Positions 11,270 through 23,800 of a stretch of 64,000 nt of DNA are shown here, piece after piece. Position numbers and translations under genes: made by a program. Below the pieces are notes generated by a model, which did no database searches, was not told where the DNA came from, and saw only the letters and a list, made by a program, of their open reading frames with translations. Position 1 is the stretch's first letter. Every line of letters starts with the position of its first letter. Where the stretch lies: assembly GCA_013396915.1 (NCBI GenBank), contig VWZL01002498.1:19298-83297 (forward strand), written 5' to 3'. Origin of the DNA: Stercorarius parasiticus. Its lineage: Eukaryota; Chordata; Aves; Charadriiformes; Stercorariidae.

Positions 11270-11880
11270 TGAGTACAATTTTGTACAAAACAGGAGAAGC
11301 TTCATCTGGAATGCTGTGTTCAGCTGTGGTCATCCATGTTTTCAAGGGGTTGACTTAAAAAAGGCTTATGAGGGTGATGTGGGGAATGAAGAATCATTTT
11401 TTTCAGGAAATTAGAAGAGTTTTTTAATCTAGCAAAATTAAAACTGGGGATATGTTTGTTAGCTTCAAATATATTCTGACTCTATATATGTAAATATATA
11501 TAGCATATATATAATATACTATATAATATGTATATAATATAGTAAATATATATTTTATAGTATAAATATTTTGAATAAATAATATATTTTGATACGTGCC
11601 AGCAAAGACAATAATTGACAAAGTTTCAAACATGACACAAATACAGTAGACTGGTCATGAATAAATGTAGACTAAAAATTAAAAAAGGTCTCTGACTGTA
11701 TGAGCAATTAGCTTGTGGAACAGCTTTTTAAGGAGAGGAGTGGGAACAAAATACTTAACATTTTTTAAGATACAGCATGATAGGTATCTGGTGGGATTAA
11801 CATGATGTGGTGGCTGTGACGGGGGACGGGAATGAATCTGATAATTCATAATGTCCCTTTCAGCCCGATGTCCCAGTGAA
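11270..11880 (+). mobile_element. Old CR1-like LINE fragment with an AT-rich expansion
   Basis: Pieces such as TCATCTGGAATGCTGTGTTCA (positions 11302-11322) and a later block resembling GGTATCTGGTGGGATTAACATGA match the 3' half of ancient amniote CR1 elements. It is heavily decayed, with no frame surviving. An AT-only stretch at 11481-11592 lies inside it. Confidence 0.5.
11481..11592. repeat. TA-rich low-complexity tract
   Basis: About 110 bp almost entirely A and T, built from ATATATA and TATAATA units, inside intron 1. Confidence 0.85.
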
Positions 11881-12209
11881 ACTGCCAGAAGGACGCATTC
11901 ATTTTAAAACATGTGGATTGACACAGCTGGCTAAAAACTTAGGAGTGTCTTTAATTTTTTACTAGTCTTTAAAATGTCTTTCTTCCTCAGGCAGACCATC
12001 TTTGACATCTGTATGAAAAGTGCCCTGCTACTATTGCTCAGGCAGTGGTTGGGTAACTACTCATTTGGTTTAGGTTAAGTCAATTTTTCTTTAGTCTCTT
12101 TCTCATGGGATGAGGGATTTCACTATACATCTCAGCAAAACATTGAAAGTCACACACATAATTCCTAAAAATCTCTTTCATTCAGGTTGTCACGGCTTAG
12201 ATTCTCCAA

Positions 12210-13110
12210 GGATAGACCCTAGGTCTGAAGTTATTTAATGTGTTCATTGTAATTTGGAAATGAGCAATAACATAGAGAAATCAAAATTTTCTGGTGAGAT
12301 AAAATAATTTATGTTAAGACTAAAGAAGACTGCTAGAAACTTCTGAGAGCTCTTCTGCAGTTAGGTGAACTGGTAACACCATGATATAAAATTTGTTGTT
12401 GATGAAACCAATGTAATTTACACTGCCAGGAATATTTGGCACAATTTCCGTAGTGAACCTAAATTAATTGTGATCAACTGGCAAAATGACCTGTTTACCA
12501 TATGTGAATATCTTAGTGAAAATCCTCACTGAGGAAATTTTGTAAAAATTAGTACCCAAAAAGTTATAATGTCACAGGAATGAATCTGTAGTGTACTCGA
12601 ATTGATTATGGTGTTTCAGGTTAGGTTCATCATGTCTGAGAAGGATTTAACAGTCACAGAGGGACTCTTGAGACCAGAAACATATATGTCTAGAAAAGCT
12701 AGATGGAAAAAATAATTAAGGCAGCTTAGAAAGGTGATAAATCAGAATGTACAGGGAGTTATAAAAGAAATTAGGAAAGATCAAGTCAGGACATGTTTTA
12801 ACTAAAGTTGTAATACAAGAACAAGGGGATGTTGTGTTGAATTGAATATCACATTTAAACTGTTTACATTTTTTTAAAATCTAAGGAGTAGTTTCTTATA
12901 CAGTACACTTGACAATTGGACCTGTGCCGTAGCATGTCAGACTAAGAATGAAGAGTAAAAGGATTAAGCATTTATGTGGACAGTAAAAATAGCTACTATT
13001 GTTAGGAAGAACATAAAAACTTCAGGAGATCTAAACCTTTGTACTTAAGGGAGATAAAAAACCTGTAACAGATGGAGGAAATTTGACTTTTGGGATTGGT
13101 TTCATGCATT
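12210..13110 (+). mobile_element. Possible ancient CR1-like LINE remnant
   Basis: Around 12215-12300 the sequence resembles the region after the GxVLGP motif of old CR1 elements, with a KLFNVFIVNLEM-like translation, and 12770-12920 resembles the CR1 tail region. The match is by eye and weak; there is no intact frame and the edges are guesses. Confidence 0.35.
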
Positions 13111-16100
13111 TATCAGAAGCCTTTGACTCCTACCACTATCGAGGCAGGATACTGATCTGCCATGGAAGACTGTTTTATTCATTGAAGAAGGGCTTTTTGC
13201 TGAAGCCTCTTAGTTATTCTGTGATTTAGAAAGAATACTATCATGTTCTTCAACTCCCATTACTTCTTTTCATTAATATTTGTACATATTCTTTTACACT
13301 GTACACATTGGAAAATACATTCTACCTCTACAGCTTAGGATCTTAACATGACTGAAACACTCCTGATTTAGTACACGTCTTACTACATGTAGCAAGCTGT
13401 TCAGCTTCAGAAAACAGCGAAGTATGGTCCTTGGCAGTGTGAAAAAAAGGTTCTGCTATCAATCAGAGTCTGTACATGAGTCAAAATTTTATTGCAAATT
13501 TTGTATATTTTCACAGCATGAGGTTGCAGAATCAAATACCTGAAAATCTTGGCTATTATTACAAATCTAAGCATCTACCCTTGAGCTTCTGAAAGTAACA
13601 CTCAGCTGAAAGTTAATGTGATACCAGAATGCAAATAAAAAATATCAATGTATCTTAAAAGTTCTGAGATCTTAAATAAATAATTGTATTATTTTTTAGC
13701 TCACCTACAATTCCCATCTTTTCTCTCTCATGGCTATTTTCTTAACCTGGCATCTAACTACAAACTCATTTTGGTTTTAAGGGTTTGTCTGCAGAGTATT
13801 TCACACTGCATCTCTCTGTTTTTTTTTTTTCATTATTCCTTTGTTTTGTGTGTGTAATTTATAAATGCATGGATCATTTGAAAAAAATCTTTACATGAAC
13901 TTTCAGAATTATCAGAGTATATTTAGTCTTGGGTTTTTTCTGTAGTGGGATGAAATTTGTCCATCTGAATCAAAATAGAAAATATTATCTTGTGTCTAGG
14001 AACAGATTCTAGTTGTTTGGTTGGTTGACACCTGTTGCACGGTAGCTAATTCTTGACTTAATCCTGATCATTTTTTTGCCTAACATACACATGGGCTTAG
14101 ATAGAACAATAGGCAAATTCAAAGGTCTTAACTTAATTGGTCTCTCATATAATGTATTATTTCCATAGAACATATATCTTCAGGAGCTGGATATTGAATT
14201 GGACCTAATATCTCTTTTTAATGCTCTTCTTCTGTGAAGCTAAGTTTTTATAGTGTATTAATGCTTGCACTGGCATTACAACACTGGGCAAAGGGAGTCT
14301 GTTGATCCATATTTAAGGAGTATGATGGAAGAAAGCTGGAAGAAGAATTTGGGAGAAAGAAAGAAGGGATTTTCAAGTTTATTCCACATTGTTCTCTCAA
14401 TTACGACAAAGCTACCTGAAAATTACGTTGAGGATATTTAAACTGGCATACAAAGGACATACTAATTTATGGACCTAAAAAACAAATGAGATTGTCTGCT
14501 GATGCTATGATTATAATTTTAGTATCTTCCTTTTGATTGCATTGGAAGGCAGCAGAACTAGAGTGTCCATACATAAATCAATTGGAATAATCAATGAAGA
14601 TGACCAATTTATAGGCAGTTTTCACTGTTACCACAGAAAAAAGATTTTTATTTCTGTGATACAAGAAGAAACAGCAAGAATTCACTTAAACTAGATAGAC
14701 TAAATTGAGATTACATAATTATCACTTGGAAAGCAAAAAGAATCTCCTTTATGCATCATTTTTGGGAAGAACCTGAAAATCATGGCCAGGTTGTAGTGAC
14801 ACAGCTTCAGACTGTCTTAAAGCATGAGACAGTTAATTTGCAAAGTGGATCATGTAATAGATAACTGGTTAGAAGCTGTTCTTAAATCCTTCTCTCTGCA
14901 CTGCTTTTCCATAGGAGTAATTGCTCTCAGAAGAGACCTTTGATTCCTTGACTAAGAGGTAAGTTCCACTGTGTCTTTGACTTATTCCTGTTTTTTGTCT
15001 CATGTCTCACTAACATTCAGTATGTGCAGGGTGTTAGGTTGTTGTGTCAGTTATTTAAGGTTTTAGTAAACAGAAGATGCAAATGGAACAGGTATTGTTT
15101 TCTAATTCCAATGTCTGACTTAAACCCATGAAATATTATGGTCTTCAAGCGTATGGAACAGGATTCTGATATTATAGGTATACACACCATACTGTAAAGG
15201 AAGTGTTTATAAGATTTCGGTATTTTGAACAGAAAAAACACCATAAGGCTTTCCTCATATTTCAAAGTATGATTTATAGACTCTTTTTTTGTTACAGTAT
15301 CTTGCTATCCATCATTTCGTATTTAAAAAAAAAAAAAGTGTAGCGACTAGAAATAAGTGGATATCTCAGATTTGCAATCTAAGAAACTATTCACACTGAG
15401 CAGAGAGGTTCTTAGAGCAAGACAATAAAATGAAGTGAGTACAGGGATCATGGCCATCATTATCTTATGATCTGGTACTTGGAATCTTCTCCTCTGGGCT
15501 TGGCATCTGCAACAAATCTTTCAAAAGCTAAATAAATTTTCCTTATTTTATTTGACATACTAGAGATGCCAGTTCATGATATAATAGCCAAGAGGTTAGA
15601 GGGTTCCACTTTTGAACTAAAACATCTACATTTGTGACCTTCCTCGTGATCATTTTCCACTTATGGCAAGATGTTCTCATCACAGAGATTTTACTGGAGA
15701 TGGGCCTATTCCTTCAGCCACTTTGAACAAGACAAGGTGGCTGTGTTTTGTCATATGCCTAGTTCTGGTAATTAATGTTCAGTCTACTGTGATAACATCT
15801 GCCAGACCTAGCCTGGCATGTGGATTCATGTGGAGAAACAGGGTAATAAGTTTATCTCACTAACTTTAGATGTCATTGTAAATGTCAATGCATGAGGTAG
15901 CAACTCTAAACTGGTTTTGGTAGTCATTTTAAGGTGCAATTCAATTTTAGATACCTACTTTGGGATGAATCTGCCTTAAGAGCTATTGAGTATGTTGGCT
16001 AGATCTCCATCAATTATCAAGGAGAATGACTAACTTAAGTACTGATTCCTAATTTAGTTTAGTGGACACTACTTGTGGTTTCTGGATACTAGTTCAGCTT

Positions 16101-16601
16101 AAAATACTCACACTGAGGTAGTTCTGGTCCTATGGGAAAACTGGAGGCCCTAACGAAGTTAAGAGTGAAACAGGGAAGTGCCTGCTGAGCTTAGGCATCT
16201 AGCCAGAGCTGAGGGGGAGCGTTGGGGATTGTAGTTTTGGAATGAGGATTTAGTTAGATGTAATTGCTGTCCTGCTGGCTGAGAGACAACACCTGGTTGG
16301 ACCACTGCACGGAAACTGGGTAGGAGCAAAGTAAAGCAGGCTAATTTGTCTACCACTGAAGGAAATAAATTCCAGGTGAAGGACAGAAAGTAGCATAGAA
16401 TGATAACTTCATAGTTTGCTTGACTATGCATTGGCTACATCTGTTATGTCAAAGTCCTTTATGGACTACGTGATTTAAAACAATCAAACCTTTAATCTCG
16501 AAAATGTGGAAAAAGTAGGCTCCCATGATTTTAGAAACCTGCAAACATGAACTAAAGAATATTACTCAAATGAGAATATTCTTTATTTTGTCTTTAAGAT
16601 T
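13111..16601. other. Middle of ARMC3 intron 1
   Basis: AT-rich intronic DNA with short homopolymers (poly-T near 13820, poly-A near 15325). Open frames such as minus strand 16159-16431 have no recognisable product. No RNA gene was recognised. Confidence 0.4.
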
Positions 16602-17705
16602 TAGAATCATAGAATTGCTTAGGTTGGAAAGACCTTAAAGATCATCACGTCCAACCATTGACCTAACATTGCCAAGTCCACCACTAAACCATGTTCCTCA
16701 GCACCACATCTACACATCCTTTGAATACCTCCAGGGATGGTGAATGAACCACTTCCCTGGGCAGCCTGTTCCAGTGCTTGACAACCATTTCTGTGAAGAA
16801 ATTGTTGCTAATATCCAATCTAGACCTCCCGTGGCACAACTTGAGGCCATTTCCTCTTGTCCTATCCCTTATTACTTGGGAGAAGAGACCAGCCCCCCCT
16901 TCTCTACAGCCTCCTTTCAGGTAGTTGTAGAGAGCCATAAGGTCTCCCCTCAGCCTCCTCTTCTCCAGGCTAAAGAACCCCAGCTCATTCAGCTGCTCCT
17001 CATAAGACTTGTAAACTAGACACCTCACCAGCTTTGTTGCCCTTCTCTGGACACACTCCATCACCTCAATGTCTTTCTTGTAGTGAGGGGCCCAAAACTG
17101 GACACAGTATTCTAGGTGGGGCCTCACCAGTGCTGAGTACAGGGGGAAGATCCCTTTCCGAGTCCTGCTGACCACAGTATTTCTGATACAGGCCAGGATG
17201 CTGTTGGTCTTCTTGGCCAGCTGGGCACACTGCTGGCTCCTAGTCAGCCAGCTGTTGACCAACACCCCCAGGTCCTTTTCCTCCGGGCAGCTCTCCAGCC
17301 ACTCCTCCCCGAGCCTGTAGCGCTGCCTGGGGTGGTTGTGACCCAAGTGCAGGACCTGGCACTTGGCCTTGTTGAACCTCATACCATTGGCCTCGGCCCA
17401 TCGATCCAGCCTGTCCAGGTCTCTCTGGAGATCCTTGCTATGCTCAAGCAGATCAACCTTCCTGCACAACTAGGTGTCATCTACAAACTGACTGAGGGTG
17501 CACTTGGTCCCCTCGTCCAGGTCTTTGATAAAGATATTAAACAGAACTGGCCCCAATACCAAGCCCTGGGGAACACCAGTTGTGACCAGCCACCGACTGG
17601 ATTTAACTCCATTTGCCAGCACTCTTTGGGCCTGGCCAGACAGCCAGTTTTTCTCCCAGCAAAGAATACATCTGTCCAAGCCATGAGCAGACAATTTCTC
17701 CAGGA
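16602..17705 (-). mobile_element. CR1 LINE, 5'-truncated, reverse-transcriptase C-terminal half nearly open
   Basis: On the minus strand an open frame of 261 codons (17469-16684) follows an open stretch (17694-17470), separated by a single in-frame TAG. The first part carries [16 protein letters not shown] and the active-site block reads FVDD rather than FADD. The second part carries [36 protein letters not shown] and [15 protein letters not shown]. The 3' end is the usual CR1 tail (AGAATCATAGAATTG read on plus). It is truncated upstream of the [11 protein letters not shown] motif and abuts a TTAATT-rich sequence. It is one of the better-preserved copies here but cannot move by itself. Confidence 0.93.
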
Positions 17706-19855
17706 ATTAATTAATTTAATTAATTATACTTAATTAGTAGTGCATAGAGTCTTAGTTTTTAAAAGAAGTTTTTTGGGTAACAGACCCAGCATTTAATGAC
17801 ATTTAAAAATCTAATCCTGCTACAATTTTTTTCTGAATTCTAAATATTTAGAATAGTAAACTGAGAATCAAAGATATGCGTACTGTAAACCTACTGAGAA
17901 AAAAACAACATGCAGTTATCATGGGGAGGAAGGGATTTGAATAAGAAGTTCTTTTATGGGTCAGTAGCCTTTCAATACCTGTACACATTGATTGTCTGCG
18001 ATAATTAAAATTCAATGCAGAAGACACATTTTTAATTATCAGTAAGCCAAAGAATTCTATGTGCATCATTGCCTCAAGTCAGAGAATGACCGCTGAATAC
18101 AGAGAGCTTTATGGGAACAAAGCTAACACCAACATTTGATGTCAGAATGCATTGAAATCTAGAATAGTAACTGCAGCAAAGAAACAGACTGAGGGGCACA
18201 ATCCACAATAAGGTGATTGTTCTGTTCTCTGTGCTTGTTGCTAAAGATTATTCTGCTTTTTTAATATTACCAAGGAACCAAATATTTCTGGACATGTAGA
18301 AAAATGTGTAAGTTTCTTCAAAATATTCTTAGAAGTTGAATGTATTTATACAGCGTGAAGAAATATTTACAATTAAGGCTTTAGTTATTCACAGTCTTGG
18401 AATCTGTATAATTATTTGAATCTGTGAACATTAATTGTACAACATTATAAGCACTTTTACATGAATTAACTTTTAAAATTGTTTGGGTTAAACCTAATTA
18501 AACTCATTCAGAATTAAAATTGCTTTTTATGACTTCAGCTTAATTTGTATCTGAAATAAATTGAGCTGAACCGAATAATTCTAAGTAAGTGTCCATGTCT
18601 CCATACCAGGATTTAACACAATTTAAATAACCCAGATTTCCTGAATGTTCTTGTAAATCTGATTCTTGTATGTGTGCATGATGCTTACTTTCTATAGTGA
18701 CTGCATAAATTGGAAGGTAGTATGTTCATCATTTTTGTTGAATATACTGTCAGTAATTTGTCCTTATGCTTTCTCATATATAAGTTAATTTATAATAAGT
18801 AATATTTATAATTTACAATACTAAGTCCCTAGCCAAAGGTGCACTTTCTGGAACACTGAATTCTAGTGTGTGTGTATGGGTTCATGTTTACATGTGTTCA
18901 TATGTGTATGTATTCGTGTGTATATACGCACATGGGTAAAGCAGATTGGAGCTGAAGAATCTTTGATTGTATGGGTCTTCCTCTCAAAACTATAATTAGT
19001 GACCTGCCTATGAAGTTTTAAATTTCAGGTCTATTTTTAGGATGTGCTTATCAACTGGTTTACTACTGCTGTGTTACAGTTTGAGAGGCCAGTAGAGGAA
19101 CAATACCCCAAAAAATTCAGAGGGTTCAAGAAGAGCTCCAAATGCTTGTTGAGCGCAGCAAACGACAGCCCTGACGTTTGTAACCAGCCAAGCTGCAGCT
19201 CATATTGCACTAGAAAATAATCTCTTATACCACAGGGAGGCTGTCAGGACAGTCCTGGCTGAGGGTGAGTGTGTGGTTTCCCTTTGAGAATGAACCCAGG
19301 AGTTACTAAGGGGTACTAACAGTGCACATTTCACTTTTACACAGTGTTAAAACAAACCTAAGTTTGGCATAACTCAGGTTATGTTCTATGCATAGCTAGT
19401 GCTAGTGGGTCATGTTGCTCTTTACTTTGGCCTGTAACTTAATTGGCCTGCAGAAGTTTTGCAAGCCACATGAAATTAAGTCCATGTGAGGTATTACATC
19501 CATATGCTTCAGAAGCTACTATTAGATGCAGCTGAGAAGGTCTTCCTGGTTCACATGCACATGTGCTAATACAAAAAAACCCAGAAGACAGAAGCTGGAC
19601 ATGGTGTAAATAGATGTAACTTTTTTAAATCAGTGAAATTTGTACTGTGCAGAACTTTCTTAATACCTGCAGACCTGATTTTTGTCTTCTGTGAAATATG
19701 AACAGAGAATTCAAATTGAATTTGAGCCACATTTTCAAGGTAGAACTTAGTTGTACATTCTGCAATTGTATAGAATGTTTGCCAACATAGAATATATAGA
19801 CAAATATGGGGAAATACCCTAATAGGACCTTCAAGTTCATACATGATTTATGGAT
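17706..19855. other. 3' part of ARMC3 intron 1
   Basis: AT-rich sequence. It opens with overlapping TTAATTAA units (17706-17735) and has a degenerate TG/TATG-rich tract at about 18868-18932. No gene was recognised. Confidence 0.4.
18868..18932 (+). repeat. Degenerate TG-rich simple repeat
   Basis: An imperfect run of GTGTGT, TGTGTTCATATGTG and GTGTATATACG units in intron 1. Confidence 0.6.
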
Positions 19856-20441
19856 TGTGGTGGGTTGACCTTGGCCGGACACCGGGTGCCCACCAAGCCG
19901 TTCTATCACTCCTCTCCTCAGTGGACAGGGAGGGAGAAAAACAGATGGAAAAAAACCTCATGGGTCAAGATAAAGGCAGTTTAATAAAGCAAAAGCAAAG
20001 GCTGCACACAGAAGCAAAGGAAAACAAAAGATTTATTCTCTACTTCCCATCAGCAGGCGATATCCAGCCACTTCCCGGGAAGCAGAGCTTCAGTAAGTGA
20101 AGTGGTTGCTCCACAAGACAAACATCGTAAAATAACAAATGCCCCCCCTTCCTCCTCCTTTCTCTTAGCTCTTATTGCTGAGCAGACATCATATGGTATG
20201 GAATGTCCCTTTGGTCAGTTGGGGTCAGCTGTCCTGGCTGTGTCCCCTCCCAAGATCTTGCCCACCCCCAGCCCACTGGTGAGGGGTGGAGTGTTGGACG
20301 GACAGCCTTGGTGCTGTGCGAGCACTGCTCAGCAGTAGCCCAAGGACCTGTGTGTTATCAACACCTTTCTAGCTACCAATGCAAAGCACAGCACTATGAG
20401 GGCTGCTACGGGGAAAATTAACCCCACCTCAGGCAGACACA
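19856..20441 (-). mobile_element. ERV LTR in ARMC3 intron 1, antisense to the gene
   Basis: On the minus strand it begins TGTGTCTGCCTGAGGTGGGG at 20441 and ends at the TGTGGTGGGTTGACC complement at 19856. It shares the TGACCCCAACTGACCAAAGG block (positions 20209-20228 read on plus) with the LTRs at 5.6-6.9 kb, and TTTAATAAA read on plus near 19979. No internal region is attached, so it is a solo LTR. I could not identify a clean target duplication. It ends about 345 bp upstream of the first coding exon. Confidence 0.75.
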
Positions 20442-20785
20442 ATACACAGATGCAGATAAAACTAACTTGCAGAAAAGCATGTCCTACACATTTGTACCAC
20501 ATTACAGCTTGAGCCTGTGATGTCTCACATCTTTCGTTTTAGTTACATATTTTGTTGATAGATGTATGTTACCAAATGTGTTGAAATGTTAGGAAGTTTG
20601 TTTTGTTTATAAGGGACAACTTTCTGCGTAGAAATTACTATGTCGAAGAAATCTTCAAACTGATTAGGTGTGTCGAATGAGAAAGTCTGTCTTAAAAGCT
20701 TTTCTGAATCGCTAGTAAATTGATTCCTAAAACACAGAAGGGAGTTTGTTTGTCTGCTTTTATTTTTTTTGTTTTTGTTTTTAGA

Positions 20786-20833
20786 ATGGGTAAAAAAGTA
20801 AAGAAGGAAGTAGAGCCTCCACCCAAGGATGTG
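20786..20833 (+). CDS. ARMC3: ARMC3 coding exon 1 (residues 1-16)
   Basis: The acceptor is a long T-rich tract ending TTAG at 20784, and the exon begins one base before the ATG. It encodes the lysine-rich start [16 protein letters not shown] and ends GTG|GTAAGT in phase 0. Glycine 2 is followed by lysine, which does not fit the usual N-myristoylation rule. The strong match to mammalian ARMC3 fixes the start. Confidence 0.95.
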
Positions 20834-23800
20834 GTAAGTTTATAAACTGCTATGTGCTATAATATAAACATTACACAATTATAGGCCCAGCTCTACCATC
20901 CTTACATGGTTCCTCACTCTCCTAGGTTACCCACATTATTCTAAAAATGTCTTTTAAAGATGATTCTGTTTCTGCTTTTCTTGGACAGCATACAGACCAG
21001 AGTGACTGGGCATGTGTAGTTCTTTGTGGAGATTGTTGTCTTTGGCAGGCTTTGCAAATAATAATGTATGAAACAATCCAGGCTTCTTTTTATTTGAAGA
21101 GCAATATTAGCTTTCCATTTGTAAAAATCAAAGGCGAAAGGAGAAGAGTGACCTGAAGTCTGCCTGTCTTTTCAACTGTGGAGACGTTCCCTTTCTTTAA
21201 GGATGAAAGAGTTAAGAGCCTAGATGGATCTACAGAGTTTTTTACTGAATACAGAATTTTACAGATATTTGAAATAACAGTACTATGTATTCTGGATCTT
21301 TTGCAAAGATATACAGCCTTTAGCAGCAGTTCAGGTTTTTCTGGTATCATTGGAAGTTCACAGTGAGAAGTACAAGAGCTGAAGCCAAATATGGAATAAT
21401 GGTGGTAATGGGACTTTTTTCAACAGGTGGAGATTAAGGGTCTGACACTAGCACACTTTTCAAGAGTGTCTGTAAATTCACAAGGTACAAAGAGATCCCC
21501 AAAAAGACAGGTTCAAAATACAGGTATTTTTAAAGTTTAATTGGTTTACTTGGAAAGAAGTAGAGGAAATAAGACAGAGACATTGAAAAGAGTATAATAT
21601 AAATTCTATGCCAGATAATAACTAAGTTAATGAAAATCAGGACCTCAATGAGTCCCACAGAGGAGCATGAAACTAAACGCAAAGTTCAGTACGCTGTTTT
21701 AAAAAACAATGTTTTTGTCTGTAAAGAGTGATGGGACTGTAAGAGCTTTTTCAAAGGTCATAGAAAAGTTGATCAGCAAAAACTATGTCACAATTTCAAT
21801 ATTAAATAACCATAAATAATTTTGACTAAGACAGTAATACCCAATCACCATGATGTCACTGAGGCACAGCAATTGATATCAGGTTTTGCCCAACTGTTCT
21901 GTGGAAAGATGAATATTACAAACGTAATTCATAAGCTCCAATCAATAATAAATCCTTGTGAAAGGACACTTGACATAAAACTTCAACATGAGAGGATAAA
22001 TCGATCTAAAGCTATTTCTGTATGGAATAACCTAGAAAACCAGGAGGAGACACAAAGAAGGTGTATGTGGATAGGACTAATTAAAACAAGCCTGAAGAAA
22101 TAAAACTTAGTATCTTTGCAGTCTAAGAAAAAAAATTGAAAGGCATGAAAGTAGATTTAAGGCATACAGATGAGCTAAGCCCCTCCAAAGTAATAAAAAT
22201 TGACTTTTTCAGTAAATATTTAAAAGTCAGTAGAGGCAGCACCACAACTTCTAGATCCAAAAGACACCGTTAGAGTTTCTGGAAAAAATTATGGTATAGC
22301 CTACGAACTACTACAATGAACTGTGAATAATGTTAGAAAAGATATTCAACAATTGAAAAAAAATAAAATTACAGAAAAGATGAATAAAACTGTTAAAAAG
22401 GAAATAACTGGAAAGAGCAAAGTCCAGATGGCATCTGCAGTTTTTGGCTTAGTTTTTACCCTTATCATACTTCAGGCTAGCATAGCTCTTCTAGCAGTCC
22501 TATCAGGAGAAAAAAACCTGAATGTTGCAAAGCAAAACAGTATTAAACATGAAAATAGATTATTGATTAGTTGTAACTATCAACCAAGAAAATCATCTAG
22601 CTATGAGAATATTGTTAATAGTGATCATGTGAAATTAAATCTCTAAATTTCACCCGGATATTTCAGATGGCAGGAAATGAGATGCAGAGAAAATAAAAGA
22701 TGTATTTGCTATTATCTTCTGATTGATAATCTGCTTATGAAAATGTCAAGTCCAAGAAAAGAAGCCTTGAGATAATGTGGACAGGCTGATAAAAGGGGGC
22801 CTTTGTGCATGGGGAATGCTCTGAGAATGTATGGTACTGCAGGTGACCACTAATTTTTATAGATTTCTAGGAACAGGTGGGAAACGCATCTCTTAGACTA
22901 GACACTGCTTATGTGTTTCAGAAAGTATTCCGAGGACTTCGTTTCCCCTGCCTTTCATAATTTGTCTTTCACTATTATCCATTCTGAGAATTGGGCTTCT
23001 CCAGGAAAAATACTGCTTTAATCCTCTGTCTCTATATGGATGACCTTAGACAGTAATTCAGGCAGATAAAATATGCTAGCTTTGACATAGATCGATAGGA
23101 ACTTTACATATGATATCTTCATTAACTTTGGTCTAGACAATATTACTATTTGATCATCAGCTAGGGCATAGGCGTTAAAAGAGAAGCCTAAGATTACCAC
23201 TAGAGAAAATACTGAGGCATTATCACTGAAAGCAAGCTGAGTATTTTTGAAAATAGCTTCGTTCACAACACTGATGTTAAAAAGGTGGAATATATGAAGT
23301 GGCACTGTCATCTCCTGAAACTGAGTCTCCACAGTAACACCTTCTTTTGAGTAATTAATGCCTAAATATTAATTTGACTTGACTTTAGTAAGGCTTTCAA
23401 CACTGTCTGTCATAGCATCCTCACAGAAAAATTGATGAAGTACAGACAAGATAAATGGACAGTGTAAAAAACTAGCTGAACTGCCAGACTCAAAGGGTTG
23501 TGATCAGGAGCATGAAATGGAGCTGGAGGTCAGGCACCATTGTTGTGCCCCAGCGGCTGATCCCAGGAGCAGTACTCTTCAGCCTCTTCATTAGTGACCT
23601 GGCTGACCAGACAGAGTGCACCCTCTTCAGCAAGTTTGCAGAAGATACGAAATTGAGAGGAGTGTTTAATGGACCAGATGGTTGTGCAGCCTCAACGAAC
23701 TAGAGAAATGGGAAAATGGGAATTTCATTAACTTCAATAAAGGGAAATGCCAAGTCCTGCACCTGGGGGAGGAATAAGCAGTACAGACTGGGTGATGACC

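Noticed and set aside
22323..22646. Lysine-rich open frame with a hydrophobic segment, possibly a small membrane protein or an old LINE
   Set aside because: There is no recognisable motif, no splice context and AT-rich composition; chance open reading is enough to explain it.
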